From: Candidatus Latescibacterota bacterium
GTDB lineage: Bacteria; Latescibacterota; UBA2968; UBA8231
Reading direction: 5' to 3'
Assembly (NCBI GenBank): GCA_022825185.1
Contig: JAJDYK010000300.1
Coordinates: 1 to 19,755 of the forward strand
Length of the DNA stretch: 19,755 bases
The position numbers were made by a program, and so were the translations under genes. The notes under the pieces were generated by a model that was not told where the DNA came from, searched no databases, and saw only the letters and a list, made by a program, of their open reading frames with translations. Below are positions 1-8,766 of this stretch, one piece after another (the stretch's first letter is position 1; the number at the start of each line of letters is the position of its first letter).

Positions 1-1865
<1,865 letters not shown>

Positions 1866-1905
1866 TCACCGGCGACCTCTTCAACCAAACGGAAAAGAGA
1901 GGAAG

Positions 1906-2898
1906 ATGGACAAAATTCGCGTGGGATTTATCGGCTGTGGTGGAAATGCCAGCGGGCACATCGGGCGAGTGCTCGACATCCCCGAGGCCGAAGTGGTGGC
2001 GTTGTGCGATGTGGATCAGGGCAGCCTGCAGCGAGCCAAAGAGCGCAATTCGCAGGCCGCGGAGTTGCCGGAGTTTACCCACTACCAAGAGATGCTAGAG
2101 CAAGTCGAACTGGACGCGGTAGAGATTTCCACGCCCCACACATTGCACTTTGAGCAGATTATGGCCGCGCTGGACAAAGGGCTACACGTGCTGACTGAAA
2201 AGCCGATGGTCTGTACTGTCGATCACGCGCGCCAAGTTATTGCCAAAGCAGAAGAGACCGGCAAAGTCCTGATGATCTCCTATCAGCGGCACTTGCAGGC
2301 GCAGTACCGCTATGTGCGCAACCAGATTGCGGCCGGGGAATTGGGGGATATCCAGTTTATATCGGCGCTCCAAGACCAGAAGTGGTATCAGGGGACGATG
2401 GGGCTGTGGCGGCAGCAAATGGCGCTGTCGGGCGGCGGACAGCTCAACGACTCGGGAAGCCACCTGCTGGACATCGCGCTGTGGATGACCGGGCTGGAGG
2501 TGGCAGAGGTACAGGCCTACATGGAGTATTTCGACTCCGAGGTAGATATCAACTCGGCGCTGTCCCTGCGCTTTCGCAACGGCGCGCTGGGGACGATTGC
2601 GGTGGTGGGCAACTCGCCGACTGGCGGGATCTGGGAAGACATCACCATCTGGGGGACCAAGGCCGTGGTCTATATGCGCCGGGGACAGATCTTTTACAAA
2701 ACGCAGCACAGCAATGAGGTGTACGAAGTAAATAACTTGCCCGGCTCGACGACGCCCGACCAGAATTTCATCGACGCGATTCTCGGCCGCGATCGGGTGC
2801 AGGTGCCCCCCGAATGCGGCCTGCGGGTCATTGAACTGACCGAAGCGGCATGGGCCTCGGCCGCTAGTGGGCAGCCGGTCAAAGTAAAAAGCATTTGA
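1906..2898 (+). CDS. Gfo/Idh/MocA family NAD(P)-dependent oxidoreductase
   Basis: Predicted 330-residue dehydrogenase acting on a sugar, inositol or similar polyol. The N-terminal Rossmann fold has the dinucleotide motif GFIGCGGNA (residues 7-15), and the family EKP motif is at 98-100. The C-terminal alpha/beta domain has GGGQLNDSGSHLLD (177-190), where Asp182, His186 and Asp189 fit the substrate/catalytic D-x-G-x-H-x-x-D pattern. ATG 1906 is chosen because GAGAGGA ends 2-3 bases before it and the Rossmann strand starts immediately after it; the open frame reaches further upstream but only over metG. Length is normal for the family. Its TGA stop is embedded in the -35 box of the next promoter. 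Substrate cannot be told from sequence; an IolG-like role is suggested by the IolD-like gene 4 kb downstream. Confidence 0.92.
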   Translation: MDKIRVGFIGCGGNASGHIGRVLDIPEAEVVALCDVDQGSLQRAKERNSQAAELPEFTHYQEMLEQVELDAVEISTPHTLHFEQIMAALDKGLHVLTEKPMVCTVDHARQVIAKAEETGKVLMISYQRHLQAQYRYVRNQIAAGELGDIQFISALQDQKWYQGTMGLWRQQMALSGGGQLNDSGSHLLDIALWMTGLEVAEVQAYMEYFDSEVDINSALSLRFRNGALGTIAVVGNSPTGGIWEDITIWGTKAVVYMRRGQIFYKTQHSNEVYEVNNLPGSTTPDQNFIDAILGRDRVQVPPECGLRVIELTEAAWASAASGQPVKVKSI

Positions 2899-2924
2899 CA
2901 TGGTTCTTCGGCGTTTGCCATATT
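2895..2924 (+). promoter_or_regulatory. Sigma70-like promoter overlapping the upstream stop codon
   Basis: A consensus -35 TTGACA (2895-2900) contains the TGA stop of the preceding gene. After 18 bases comes CATATT (2919-2924), 4 of 6 to the -10 consensus. The expected start of transcription, about 2931, coincides with the 5' strand of the first helix of the structured RNA below. A dyad, GCGTTT (2911-2916) and AAACGC (2925-2930), brackets the -10 and could be an operator. Inferred from sequence only. Confidence 0.55.
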
Positions 2925-3066
2925 AAACGCAAGTCGAGTTCGGGGGCCACAAACCCCTGTTACCGCCACGCTGAGGCCCGAGGCTACGCGAGCGGGCCAA
3001 CCCGACTTTGCAACTGGCCGCAACGACGCGCAGAGTTGGAGTATGGATTATGAGGCGCGCACAAGC

Positions 3067-3081
3067 GAAAGGAGGTGGTCC
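3067..3081 (+). promoter_or_regulatory. Exceptionally long Shine-Dalgarno sequence
   Basis: GAAAGGAGGTGGTCC can pair along all 15 bases with the general bacterial 16S rRNA 3' tail (GGATCACCTCCTTTC), with one G-U wobble. It lies 7 bases (from GGAGG) upstream of a TTG. The segment 3071-3080 can also pair with GATCAACTCC (3120-3129) at 9 of 10 positions including one wobble, so it could be hidden by downstream RNA. The organism's own 16S tail is not in the window. Confidence 0.6.
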
Positions 3082-3082
3082 A

Positions 3083-3121
3083 TTGAGTAGTAATCGTACC
3101 GCAGGGAGGTTGATCACTTGA
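3083..3121 (+). CDS. Possible 12-residue leader peptide (TTG start)
   Basis: The frame TTG...TGA encodes MSSNRTAGRLIT directly behind the extended Shine-Dalgarno sequence. Its last codons and stop lie inside the hairpin 3109-3126, so a translating or stalled ribosome would open that hairpin and free one copy of the GATCAAC segment. An in-frame ATG at 3050, with GGAG at 3038-3041, would give a 23-residue version; another short frame (3043-3090) overlaps it. I recognise no family for this peptide. Translation is inferred only from the ribosome binding site; such a short frame could also arise by chance. Confidence 0.35.
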   Translation: MSSNRTAGRLIT

Positions 3122-3190
3122 TCAACTCCAGGTGATCAACTACCTGGTCAGAAGCACAGTCGCCTCGGCGACATAGCTTCTGAGAGTACA

Positions 3191-3231
3191 GCCGGGCGCA
3201 CCCCACCTTAGTGGGTGCGCCCGGTTTTTTT
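3191..3231 (+). terminator. Strong intrinsic terminator
   Basis: CCGGGCGCACCC (3192-3203) pairs perfectly with GGGTGCGCCCGG (3213-3224), 12 bp, followed directly by seven T (3225-3231). It ends the RNA unit, and the next gene has its own promoter 18 bases further on, so this element is either the end of an independent transcript or an attenuator of 3299. Confidence 0.9.
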
Positions 3232-3248
3232 GTTCACACTGCCCTAGA

Positions 3249-3278
3249 TTGGTTCCCACGCGGTATTTTTGCCATATT
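3249..3278 (+). promoter_or_regulatory. Putative promoter of the metabolic cluster
   Basis: TTGGTT (3249-3254), an 18-base spacer and CATATT (3273-3278) repeat the geometry of the promoter at 2895. Both promoters share the 11-mer TTTGCCATATT (2914-2924 and 3268-3278). The -35 matches the consensus at only three or so positions, so this promoter is weaker or may need an activator. Confidence 0.45.
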
Positions 3279-3298
3279 GTCCGCCGAGGAGGCCTCCT

Positions 3299-4270
3299 AT
3301 GAAACGCATCGCCAAGCCCGCAGGGGCCTATAATATCGTAGTAGAAGAGGTCGAAACCCCGGCCATTGCCCCGACTGAGATTTTGATTCGCGCCGAATGT
3401 TCGCTAATTAGCCGAGGCTCGGAGATTTGGCGGCGCTACGTGCGCGAAGAGGCGATCGACCATCGCTCCATGGGCTACTCGCTGGTGGGCCGGGTTGCAG
3501 AGACAGGCGCGGAGGTCGAAGAGTTCAAAATCGGCGATTTGGTCGCGGCTCTCGCGCCGCACGCCGAATACGTGGCGGTCGAAGTTGTAGCCAGCCGGCA
3601 CAAGCCTGCGGCTGTGCGCCTACCAGCGGGCCTGTCGCCCGAGGCGGGCACCTTCTGGCCGCTGGGAACTAGCTCGGTCCTGTGGATGTGGGAGACCGGG
3701 GCCGGCCCGGACGATGTCATGGTTATACAGGGACAGGGCTTGGTCGGCAGCGGTTGTATGCAGGCGGCCAAGGCACAGGGCGCGGGGCGCGTCATTGGGA
3801 TTGATGCCTTGCCTTTTCGCTGTGAACTGGCGCGTGAGTTAGGAGCTGACGCGGTGATAGACGCCAGCGCTGGCGATCCTATTGCACAGGTCTTGGAGCT
3901 GACGGACGGGAAGGGTGCCGACATCGTGGTTGAAGCTGTAGGCGGGCGGGCTGGTGCGCAGGCTTTTGCCGAGGCGCAGGACATGCTCAAGCGCGGCGGC
4001 CTCTTGCAGGTGCTGGGCCTGTACGAAAACGAACCCCTGCCGCTCTACTCGGAAAAAATCATGGGCAAGCGCCTCATAGGCAGCTACCTCGACGCCAGCC
4101 GGCGGCCCGAAGGATCGGCGCGTGCGTTAGAACTGCTGGCTACGGATCAAATCCAATTTGCCAAGATGATCACCCACCGCTTCCCCTACACCGAAGCAGC
4201 AGCAGCCTTCGACTTGCTCTACAATCGGTTGGGCGAGACGATGGCGGTGTTGTTGGTGTGGGACAACTAG
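3299..4270 (+). CDS. Medium-chain (MDR) zinc-independent dehydrogenase/reductase
   Basis: Predicted 323-residue NAD(P)-dependent oxidoreductase with a GroES-like N-terminal domain and a Rossmann C-terminal domain. The nucleotide motif GQGLVG is at residues 145-150, followed by GIDALPFRCELARELGAD, the usual ribose-binding and LGA(D/E) segment. In place of the Cys-Gly-x-Asp zinc ligand motif there is CSLISRGSE, similar to the L-I-S-x-G-T-E motif of a zinc-independent subgroup. The start ATG 3299 is favoured by GAGGAGG (3286-3292) six bases upstream; a TTG at 3269 would extend it into the promoter. It is followed after 15 bases by a beta-propeller gene and probably heads the operon. The substrate is unknown; oxidation of a sugar-like alcohol is a reasonable guess from the neighbours. 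Confidence 0.88.
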   Translation: MKRIAKPAGAYNIVVEEVETPAIAPTEILIRAECSLISRGSEIWRRYVREEAIDHRSMGYSLVGRVAETGAEVEEFKIGDLVAALAPHAEYVAVEVVASRHKPAAVRLPAGLSPEAGTFWPLGTSSVLWMWETGAGPDDVMVIQGQGLVGSGCMQAAKAQGAGRVIGIDALPFRCELARELGADAVIDASAGDPIAQVLELTDGKGADIVVEAVGGRAGAQAFAEAQDMLKRGGLLQVLGLYENEPLPLYSEKIMGKRLIGSYLDASRRPEGSARALELLATDQIQFAKMITHRFPYTEAAAAFDLLYNRLGETMAVLLVWDN

Positions 4271-4285
4271 AATCAGGAGACGACG

Positions 4286-4987
4286 ATGAGTAGGACCATA
4301 GAGAATCTCTTCCGCGCCCCCTATGGGGTGCCCAACGCGCTGCAAGTAGTAGAAGAAGGACTGTGGATTACCGACCAAATTACCGACCGGGTGGCGCTGA
4401 TCGAAATCGCCGAGCCGTCTGAATACGGCGTCACCCGCCTGATCCGCGATATCCCCAGCGAGTCGTCCAACACCAGCGGCATGGCTTGGGGCGGTGGTTC
4501 GCTGTGGCTGGCGGCCAATGGGGCGGCTGCGCTCTGGCGGCCCGCACGGCCCGCGGACGCCGAGCAAGGGGCGGGCGAAATTTTCGAGGTTGATCCGGAC
4601 ACTGGCGCGACTCGCAATCGCTATCCAGTGCCCGGCGGCGGCGGGGTGCACGGGATGGAGTACGATCCGTTTGAAGAGGGTTACGTGTGGATCACCACTC
4701 TCAAGAGCCAGACGCTGAGCAAAGTCAAGATCGCCGACTGGTCGGTTGAGCACGTGCTGGACCTGCCCTACGGGCGCGCGCACGGCGTGGTGCGGGTTGC
4801 CGACGGCATCTGGGTGGTGCATACGTCCGACCGCGCAATCGTCAAGCTCGACGTGGAGAGCGGGGCCGAGTTGGATCGAGTTATGGTGCCCGACAGCGAC
4901 CCCCAGCCGCACGGTCTGTCGATTTTTGGCGAGGATTTGATCTATTGCGACGCTACCTCTGGATGGGTCACCAAAATCAGCCTGTGA
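4286..4987 (+). CDS. Beta-propeller protein, SMP-30/NHL-like
   Basis: A 233-residue protein made of repeating blades, visible as recurring G-(L/I)-W-(I/V)-x-D/H strands (EGLWITDQITDRV, GSLWLAANGAA, GYVWITTLKSQ, DGIWVVHTSDR, EDLIYCDATSGWV), each preceded by hydrophobic-HG or hydrophobic-G turns (VHGMEY, AHGVVRV, PHGLSI). This pattern is known from SMP-30/gluconolactonase-like and NHL/YncE-like propellers, some of which are lactonases and some only binding scaffolds. No signal peptide is seen, so it is probably cytoplasmic. GGAG (4277-4280) precedes ATG 4286. Its place between a dehydrogenase and an isomerase would suit a sugar lactonase, but the metal ligands cannot be assigned with confidence. 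Confidence 0.7.
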   Translation: MSRTIENLFRAPYGVPNALQVVEEGLWITDQITDRVALIEIAEPSEYGVTRLIRDIPSESSNTSGMAWGGGSLWLAANGAAALWRPARPADAEQGAGEIFEVDPDTGATRNRYPVPGGGGVHGMEYDPFEEGYVWITTLKSQTLSKVKIADWSVEHVLDLPYGRAHGVVRVADGIWVVHTSDRAIVKLDVESGAELDRVMVPDSDPQPHGLSIFGEDLIYCDATSGWVTKISL

Positions 4988-4994
4988 GGATGTG

Positions 4995-5810
4995 ATGACG
5001 CGCATAGCAACGTCGTCTTGGAGCTTGCACAGGACGTTAGGGGCGTCGATGTACCAGTGGCCTGACCCCAAGGGCGAACCGGTGCTAGAAGGGACCGGGC
5101 AGGGCGAACTTACCTTGTTAGAGCTACCGGATCAGCTTGCCGCACGCGGCATCGGCCTATTGGAGATTTGCCACTTCCACTTCCCGAGGCTTGACGATGA
5201 TTATATCAGCCAGTTGCGTCAGGCACTTGCCGACAGCGGCGTGGAGCTCTTCAGCGTGTTAATTGACGCTGGGGACATTGCGCATCCCGATGAGGCCCAA
5301 CGCGCAAAGGAAGTGGCTTGGGTACGCGAGTGGATGGCGATTGCCGCCCGCTGCGGCGCGCAGTGCGTGCGGGTGATCGCTGGGGAGGCAAGCGACGGCA
5401 AAGCCGTGCAGGTCAGCGCGGCGAATTTGCGGGCGTTTGCCAGCTTTGGTCGCACCTTGGGTATTGAGGTGATGACGGAGAATTTTCGGACGCTGGGCAC
5501 GTCTGTCGGAGCGCTCAACGCGGTCCTCGACTTGTGCGACGGCGAGGTGGGGCTGTGCGCTGACTTCGGCAACTTCAAGGGGCCGGACAAGTACCGCGAT
5601 CTGGCGGCGATTTTGCCGAGGGCGACTTCTGTACACGCCAAGGCCGACTTTTCCAAAGAGGGACAGATGGCCCGCGAGGATTTTGCGCGCTGTCTTCGTT
5701 TGACCCGTGATGCGGGGTTCGCAGGGCCATACTCGTTGATTTTTTCTAGTCCAGGCGACGAGTGGGAGGGTATAGAAAAGACGCGGGAAGTGGTTGAGGA
5801 ATGGTTGTGA
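4995..5810 (+). CDS. Sugar phosphate isomerase/epimerase-like TIM barrel
   Basis: A 271-residue xylose-isomerase-like TIM barrel (AP endonuclease 2 fold; IolE/IolI/hexulose epimerase group). Candidate divalent-metal ligands are Glu162 (VMTENF), Asp190 (LCADFGNF) and His214 (SVHAKADF); a fourth acidic residue would lie in the last strand (SLIFSSPGDEWEG). N-terminal RIATSSWSLHRTLG and LLEICHFHFPRLDD match the opening strands of the fold. ATG 4995 is 7 bases after the previous stop, and GTG 4992 is an alternative. The gene overlaps the next by 10 bases. Inosose dehydratase or isomerase chemistry would fit the IolD-like neighbour, but the exact reaction is not determined by sequence. Confidence 0.85.
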   Translation: MTRIATSSWSLHRTLGASMYQWPDPKGEPVLEGTGQGELTLLELPDQLAARGIGLLEICHFHFPRLDDDYISQLRQALADSGVELFSVLIDAGDIAHPDEAQRAKEVAWVREWMAIAARCGAQCVRVIAGEASDGKAVQVSAANLRAFASFGRTLGIEVMTENFRTLGTSVGALNAVLDLCDGEVGLCADFGNFKGPDKYRDLAAILPRATSVHAKADFSKEGQMAREDFARCLRLTRDAGFAGPYSLIFSSPGDEWEGIEKTREVVEEWL

Positions 5811-6295
5811 GCAAGCGGGGGAAAAGGTACTGGCTCGTCAAGTGCGAATTCGACGAGTGCTCCTTTGACGAGTTGAAGCAGCGTCCGCAAAGCACGGGCT
5901 ACTGGCGGGGTGTGCGCAACTACCAAGCGCGCAATCTCATTCGCGACGACATGGGGAAGGGGGATCTGGCGTTCTTTTATCACTCCAACTGTGACGAGCC
6001 GGGGATTGCTGGAATCGCGACGATTACAAGAGCGGGGTATCCCGACCCAAGTCAGTTCGACGACAAGCACGACTACTACGATGAAAAATCCACCGAAGAT
6101 GAGCCGCGCTGGTTTTCCTTCGACGTGAAGTGGAAACGCAAATTCAAACGGTTTGTCCATCTCGCCGACCTCAAGGCCAACGACAAGCTCGCCGACATGC
6201 GGGTGGTGCAGCGGGGTCAGCGGCTGTCGATCCAGCCGGTCGCCGAGCAGGAGTGGAAGGAAGTCTGTAAAATGGGAGGCGTCAGTCCGACGTGA
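5801..6295 (+). CDS. EVE (PUA-like) domain protein, THYN1 family
   Basis: The whole 164-residue protein is one EVE domain: YWLVKCEFD at the N-terminus, W-x-GVRNYQARN (about residues 35-47), GDLAFFYHSN, PGIAGIATI, AYYDE-like YYDEKS, PRWFSFDV and the C-terminal RGQRLSIQPV block. These are the signature blocks of the thymocyte nuclear protein 1/EVE family. The fold is related to PUA and YTH domains. EVE domains are thought to bind modified bases in DNA or RNA, and in prokaryotes they turn up fused to restriction enzymes, but stand-alone copies like this have no firm role. It overlaps the preceding gene by 10 bases, so it is translationally coupled to a sugar-metabolism gene. ATG 5801 is used; GTG 5807 is possible. 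Confidence 0.93.
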   Translation: MVVSKRGKRYWLVKCEFDECSFDELKQRPQSTGYWRGVRNYQARNLIRDDMGKGDLAFFYHSNCDEPGIAGIATITRAGYPDPSQFDDKHDYYDEKSTEDEPRWFSFDVKWKRKFKRFVHLADLKANDKLADMRVVQRGQRLSIQPVAEQEWKEVCKMGGVSPT

Positions 6296-6301
6296 TGCTT
6301 T

Positions 6302-6886
6302 ATGGCTAATTTGCCCCTCGTCGTCCTAATCGGCGACTCGATTCGCATGGGTTATCAGGACCATGTCATAAGCCAGTTGGCGGATCGAGCCGAGGTTTGG
6401 TCGCCCGAAGAAAATGGCGGCGACAGCCGCAATGTACTCGCCCATCTGGACCAGTGGGTTTTCTCTCGCCAGCCGGGGCTAGTCCACGTCAATTGTGGGC
6501 TGCATGATTTGAAGAGGGCCTTTGGCGTAGAATCCTCAGTTCCCGTGGACGAATACGGGCGCAACGTGCGCCAGATTCTGCAAAGGCTGCAACGCGAGTT
6601 GGGCGGGGCCGTCGTCTGGGCCACAACTACGCCGGTGGACGAGACTTGGCATCATCAGAATAAGGGCTTCGACCGCTTGGAGGCCGATGTGGAAGCCTAC
6701 AATGCGGCGGCCCGCGCCGTGGCGGAGCATCTAGGCGTGCCGATTGATGACCTCTTTGCCGTTGTTGAAAGCGAAGGGAAGGCGCGGATTTTGACCCAAG
6801 ACGGGGTGCATTTTACCGCGGAGGGATCGCAGCTATTGGGGCGTGCGGTGGCTGAATGCGTTTGGGGGCATCTGTCGGACCGCTGA
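6302..6886 (+). CDS. SGNH/GDSL hydrolase (esterase-type)
   Basis: A 194-residue serine hydrolase of the SGNH fold. Block I is GDSIRMG with Ser13 as nucleophile; block III is NCGLHDL, with His in the position of the usual Asn of GxND, a replacement seen in related carbohydrate-linked esterases; block V is DGVHFT with Asp167 and His170 completing the triad. No signal peptide is visible, so it probably acts inside the cell, perhaps deacylating a sugar or polyol intermediate. The ATG is six bases after the EVE stop. No good Shine-Dalgarno is within normal distance (GGGAGG lies about 20 bases up), so translation may depend on coupling. Confidence 0.88.
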   Translation: MANLPLVVLIGDSIRMGYQDHVISQLADRAEVWSPEENGGDSRNVLAHLDQWVFSRQPGLVHVNCGLHDLKRAFGVESSVPVDEYGRNVRQILQRLQRELGGAVVWATTTPVDETWHHQNKGFDRLEADVEAYNAAARAVAEHLGVPIDDLFAVVESEGKARILTQDGVHFTAEGSQLLGRAVAECVWGHLSDR

Positions 6887-6888
6887 CT

Positions 6889-8751
6889 ATGGAAGTATTG
6901 GCACAGACGCGGCAGGAGCGGGCGCAGCAAATCGCCGCAGCCGGAGGTATTGGGATGCTGGGCCGCCGCATCGATACCACGGTATCCGAGGCGCTAGTCC
7001 TGGGGCTTTGGTTGCAAGGCGTCAGGACTTTCTTTTGCGTCTTTGGCCACGGCTCGACTGAGATCGGCGAGGTCTTGCGGATTTATCAGGACGCAGGGCT
7101 AGTGCGCGTCTGTGGAGTGCGCAGCGAAATCGAGGCGTCACACGCGGCAGCGGCTCTGCGCTGGGTGCGCGGCGAAAAGGCTGCGGTCGTCACCTCGATC
7201 GGTCCGGGAGCACTGCAAGCGCTGGCGGCCTCTATTGTCCCGCGCTCGGACGGGTTGGGCGTCTGGTATCTGCTCGGAGACGAGACAACCCATGACGAAG
7301 GGCCGAACATGCAGCAGATTCCCGGGACGGAACAAAACGCCTTCCTGCGGCTGTTCGGCACCATGAGCCGGGCGTACTCGCTGCACACGCCGCTGGCGCT
7401 TGCCACGGCGCTGCGGCGCGGACTCAACGCGGTGGATCATCCGCATCAGGCCGAGCCGTTTTTCTTGCTCTTGCCGCTCAACGTGCAACCGGCGGAACTG
7501 GCGCAGTTCAATTTGGACGAGCTACCCGTGGGCGCACCGCCAGCGTTGGGTGCGGCTGCGGATGAGGATCGCTACGCAGAGGCGGCAGCCGCCATTGCCG
7601 CGGCCGAGCGCGTCGTCGTCAAGGTTGGCGGTGGTGCGCGTGGGGCCGGGGCGGAGTTGGCTGAGTTGTTGGAACTGGCCGACGCGGTGGCCGTGACCAG
7701 TCCCTTAGTCTCTGGCGTCTTGCCGTACGACCATCCGCGCAACATGACTGTCGGTGGGAGCAAGGGGTCGATTTGCGGCAACTATGCGATGGAGGAAGCT
7801 GATTTCTTGATTGCCGTTGGCTCGCGCTTTGTCTGCCAGTCGGATTCGTCGCGCACGGGCTATCCGCGCGTGCAGGGAGTCGTCAATATCAACGCCGATC
7901 CAGAAACTGCTACTCACTACGGCAAGACTATGGCCTTCGTCGGCGATGCTGCGGGGACGCTGCGGAAATTGAACCGCGCGCTCAGCGCGAGTCGCGTGCA
8001 AAACGGCTCTCCTTCGGCTTGGTTGCAGGCCTGTAGCGACAAGAAGCGGGAGTGGGCGGCGTTTAAGGCCGTACGCTATCAAAAGTCGGTGCTGTACGAC
8101 GAGATGTGGGACGCGGAGGTTATGACGCAGCCGACGGCCATTAAGGTGGCCACGGATTGGGCGCGCGCCCGCGATGCGGTGTGTTTCTTTGATGCTGGCG
8201 ACGTGCAGGCCAATGGCTTCCAAGTAGTGGAGGACGATCGCTTGGGGCGGACCTTTACCGAGACCGGGGCCAGCTATATGGGTTTTGCGGTCTCGGCGCT
8301 GTTGGCCACGGCGGTAGCGACCGAGCCGTTCTACGGGTTGGCCATTAGCGGCGATGGGTCTTTCACTATGAATCCGCAGGTGCTCATCGATGGGGTAGAG
8401 CACGGCGCGACTGGGTGCATTCTGCTGTTGGACAATCGGCGGATGGGGGCGATCTCGGGTTTGCAACTGGCCCAGTACGGGGCTGACTGTGGCACTTGGG
8501 ACCGCGTGGCTGTTGACTACGTGGCTTGGGCGGGTGCAGTGGAAGGCGTGGTTGCGTTGCGCGGTGGGTATTCGCCCGAGGCGCTGGAAAGGGCGTTGGA
8601 CCAGGCGCGGACGCACGGCGGCTTGTCGCTGATACACGTCCCCGTTTATTTCGGACCAGATGAGCGCGGGAGCTTGGGGGCCTTTGGCCGCTGGAACGTC
8701 GGCAACTGGTGCGCCGATACCGAGGCGCTGCGCCACGAGATTGGACTTTAA
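6889..8751 (+). CDS. ThDP-dependent enzyme, IolD-like (trihydroxycyclohexanedione hydrolase family)
   Basis: A 620-residue thiamine-diphosphate enzyme with the three-domain acetolactate-synthase/IolD layout. The cofactor-activating glutamate is Glu80 in the segment VRSEIEASHAAA. The ThDP/Mg motif runs from GDG (488-490) to Asn516 (LLLDN), with 25 residues between. IolD-like traits are the early FGHG motif, SIGPGAL, and a C-terminal W-x-V-G segment (GRWNVGNW) matching the W-H-V-G end of IolD. IolD cleaves a cyclic trione-type intermediate of myo-inositol breakdown; divergence from IolD (absence of the RQPDPVLQQ-type segment) suggests another substrate. ATG 6889 is two bases after the previous stop. 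ATG 6955 has a better Shine-Dalgarno (GGAGG, spacing 7) and its N-terminus matches IolD more closely, so the true start may be there. Confidence 0.85.
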   Translation: MEVLAQTRQERAQQIAAAGGIGMLGRRIDTTVSEALVLGLWLQGVRTFFCVFGHGSTEIGEVLRIYQDAGLVRVCGVRSEIEASHAAAALRWVRGEKAAVVTSIGPGALQALAASIVPRSDGLGVWYLLGDETTHDEGPNMQQIPGTEQNAFLRLFGTMSRAYSLHTPLALATALRRGLNAVDHPHQAEPFFLLLPLNVQPAELAQFNLDELPVGAPPALGAAADEDRYAEAAAAIAAAERVVVKVGGGARGAGAELAELLELADAVAVTSPLVSGVLPYDHPRNMTVGGSKGSICGNYAMEEADFLIAVGSRFVCQSDSSRTGYPRVQGVVNINADPETATHYGKTMAFVGDAAGTLRKLNRALSASRVQNGSPSAWLQACSDKKREWAAFKAVRYQKSVLYDEMWDAEVMTQPTAIKVATDWARARDAVCFFDAGDVQANGFQVVEDDRLGRTFTETGASYMGFAVSALLATAVATEPFYGLAISGDGSFTMNPQVLIDGVEHGATGCILLLDNRRMGAISGLQLAQYGADCGTWDRVAVDYVAWAGAVEGVVALRGGYSPEALERALDQARTHGGLSLIHVPVYFGPDERGSLGAFGRWNVGNWCADTEALRHEIGL

Positions 8752-8766
8752 GGCCGGAGGAATCGC

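Larger units (their letters stand above)
2931..3231 (+). ncRNA. Candidate structured RNA or leader transcript with its own promoter and terminator
   Basis: No long reading frame exists here, but paired segments do. Going 5' to 3': AAGTCG (2931-2936) with CGACTT (3003-3008) closes a multibranch domain containing GGGG (2942-2945) with CCCC (2954-2957) and GGCCCG (2975-2980) with CGGGCC (2993-2998). After a short reading frame (3083-3121) come GTTGATC (3109-3115) with GATCAAC (3120-3126), CCAGGT (3128-3133) with ACCTGG (3142-3147), TCAGAAGC (3148-3155) with GCTTCTGA (3176-3183) enclosing GTCGC-CTCG-GCGAC (3159-3172), and finally the terminator stem. The predicted transcription start falls on the first helix, so the unit looks self-contained. 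I do not recognise it as tmRNA, RNase P, 6S, SRP RNA or a familiar riboswitch. It may be a small RNA, a peptide-encoding mRNA, or an attenuation leader for the gene at 3299. Confidence 0.5.

Noticed and set aside
3086..3120. Resemblance of this stretch to the 3' end of 16S rRNA (CGTACCG, GGTTGATCAC)
   Set aside because: Matches are short and interrupted, with no matching helix 44/45 context. It is not an rRNA fragment; the anti-SD-like bases are explained as pairing partners within the local RNA.
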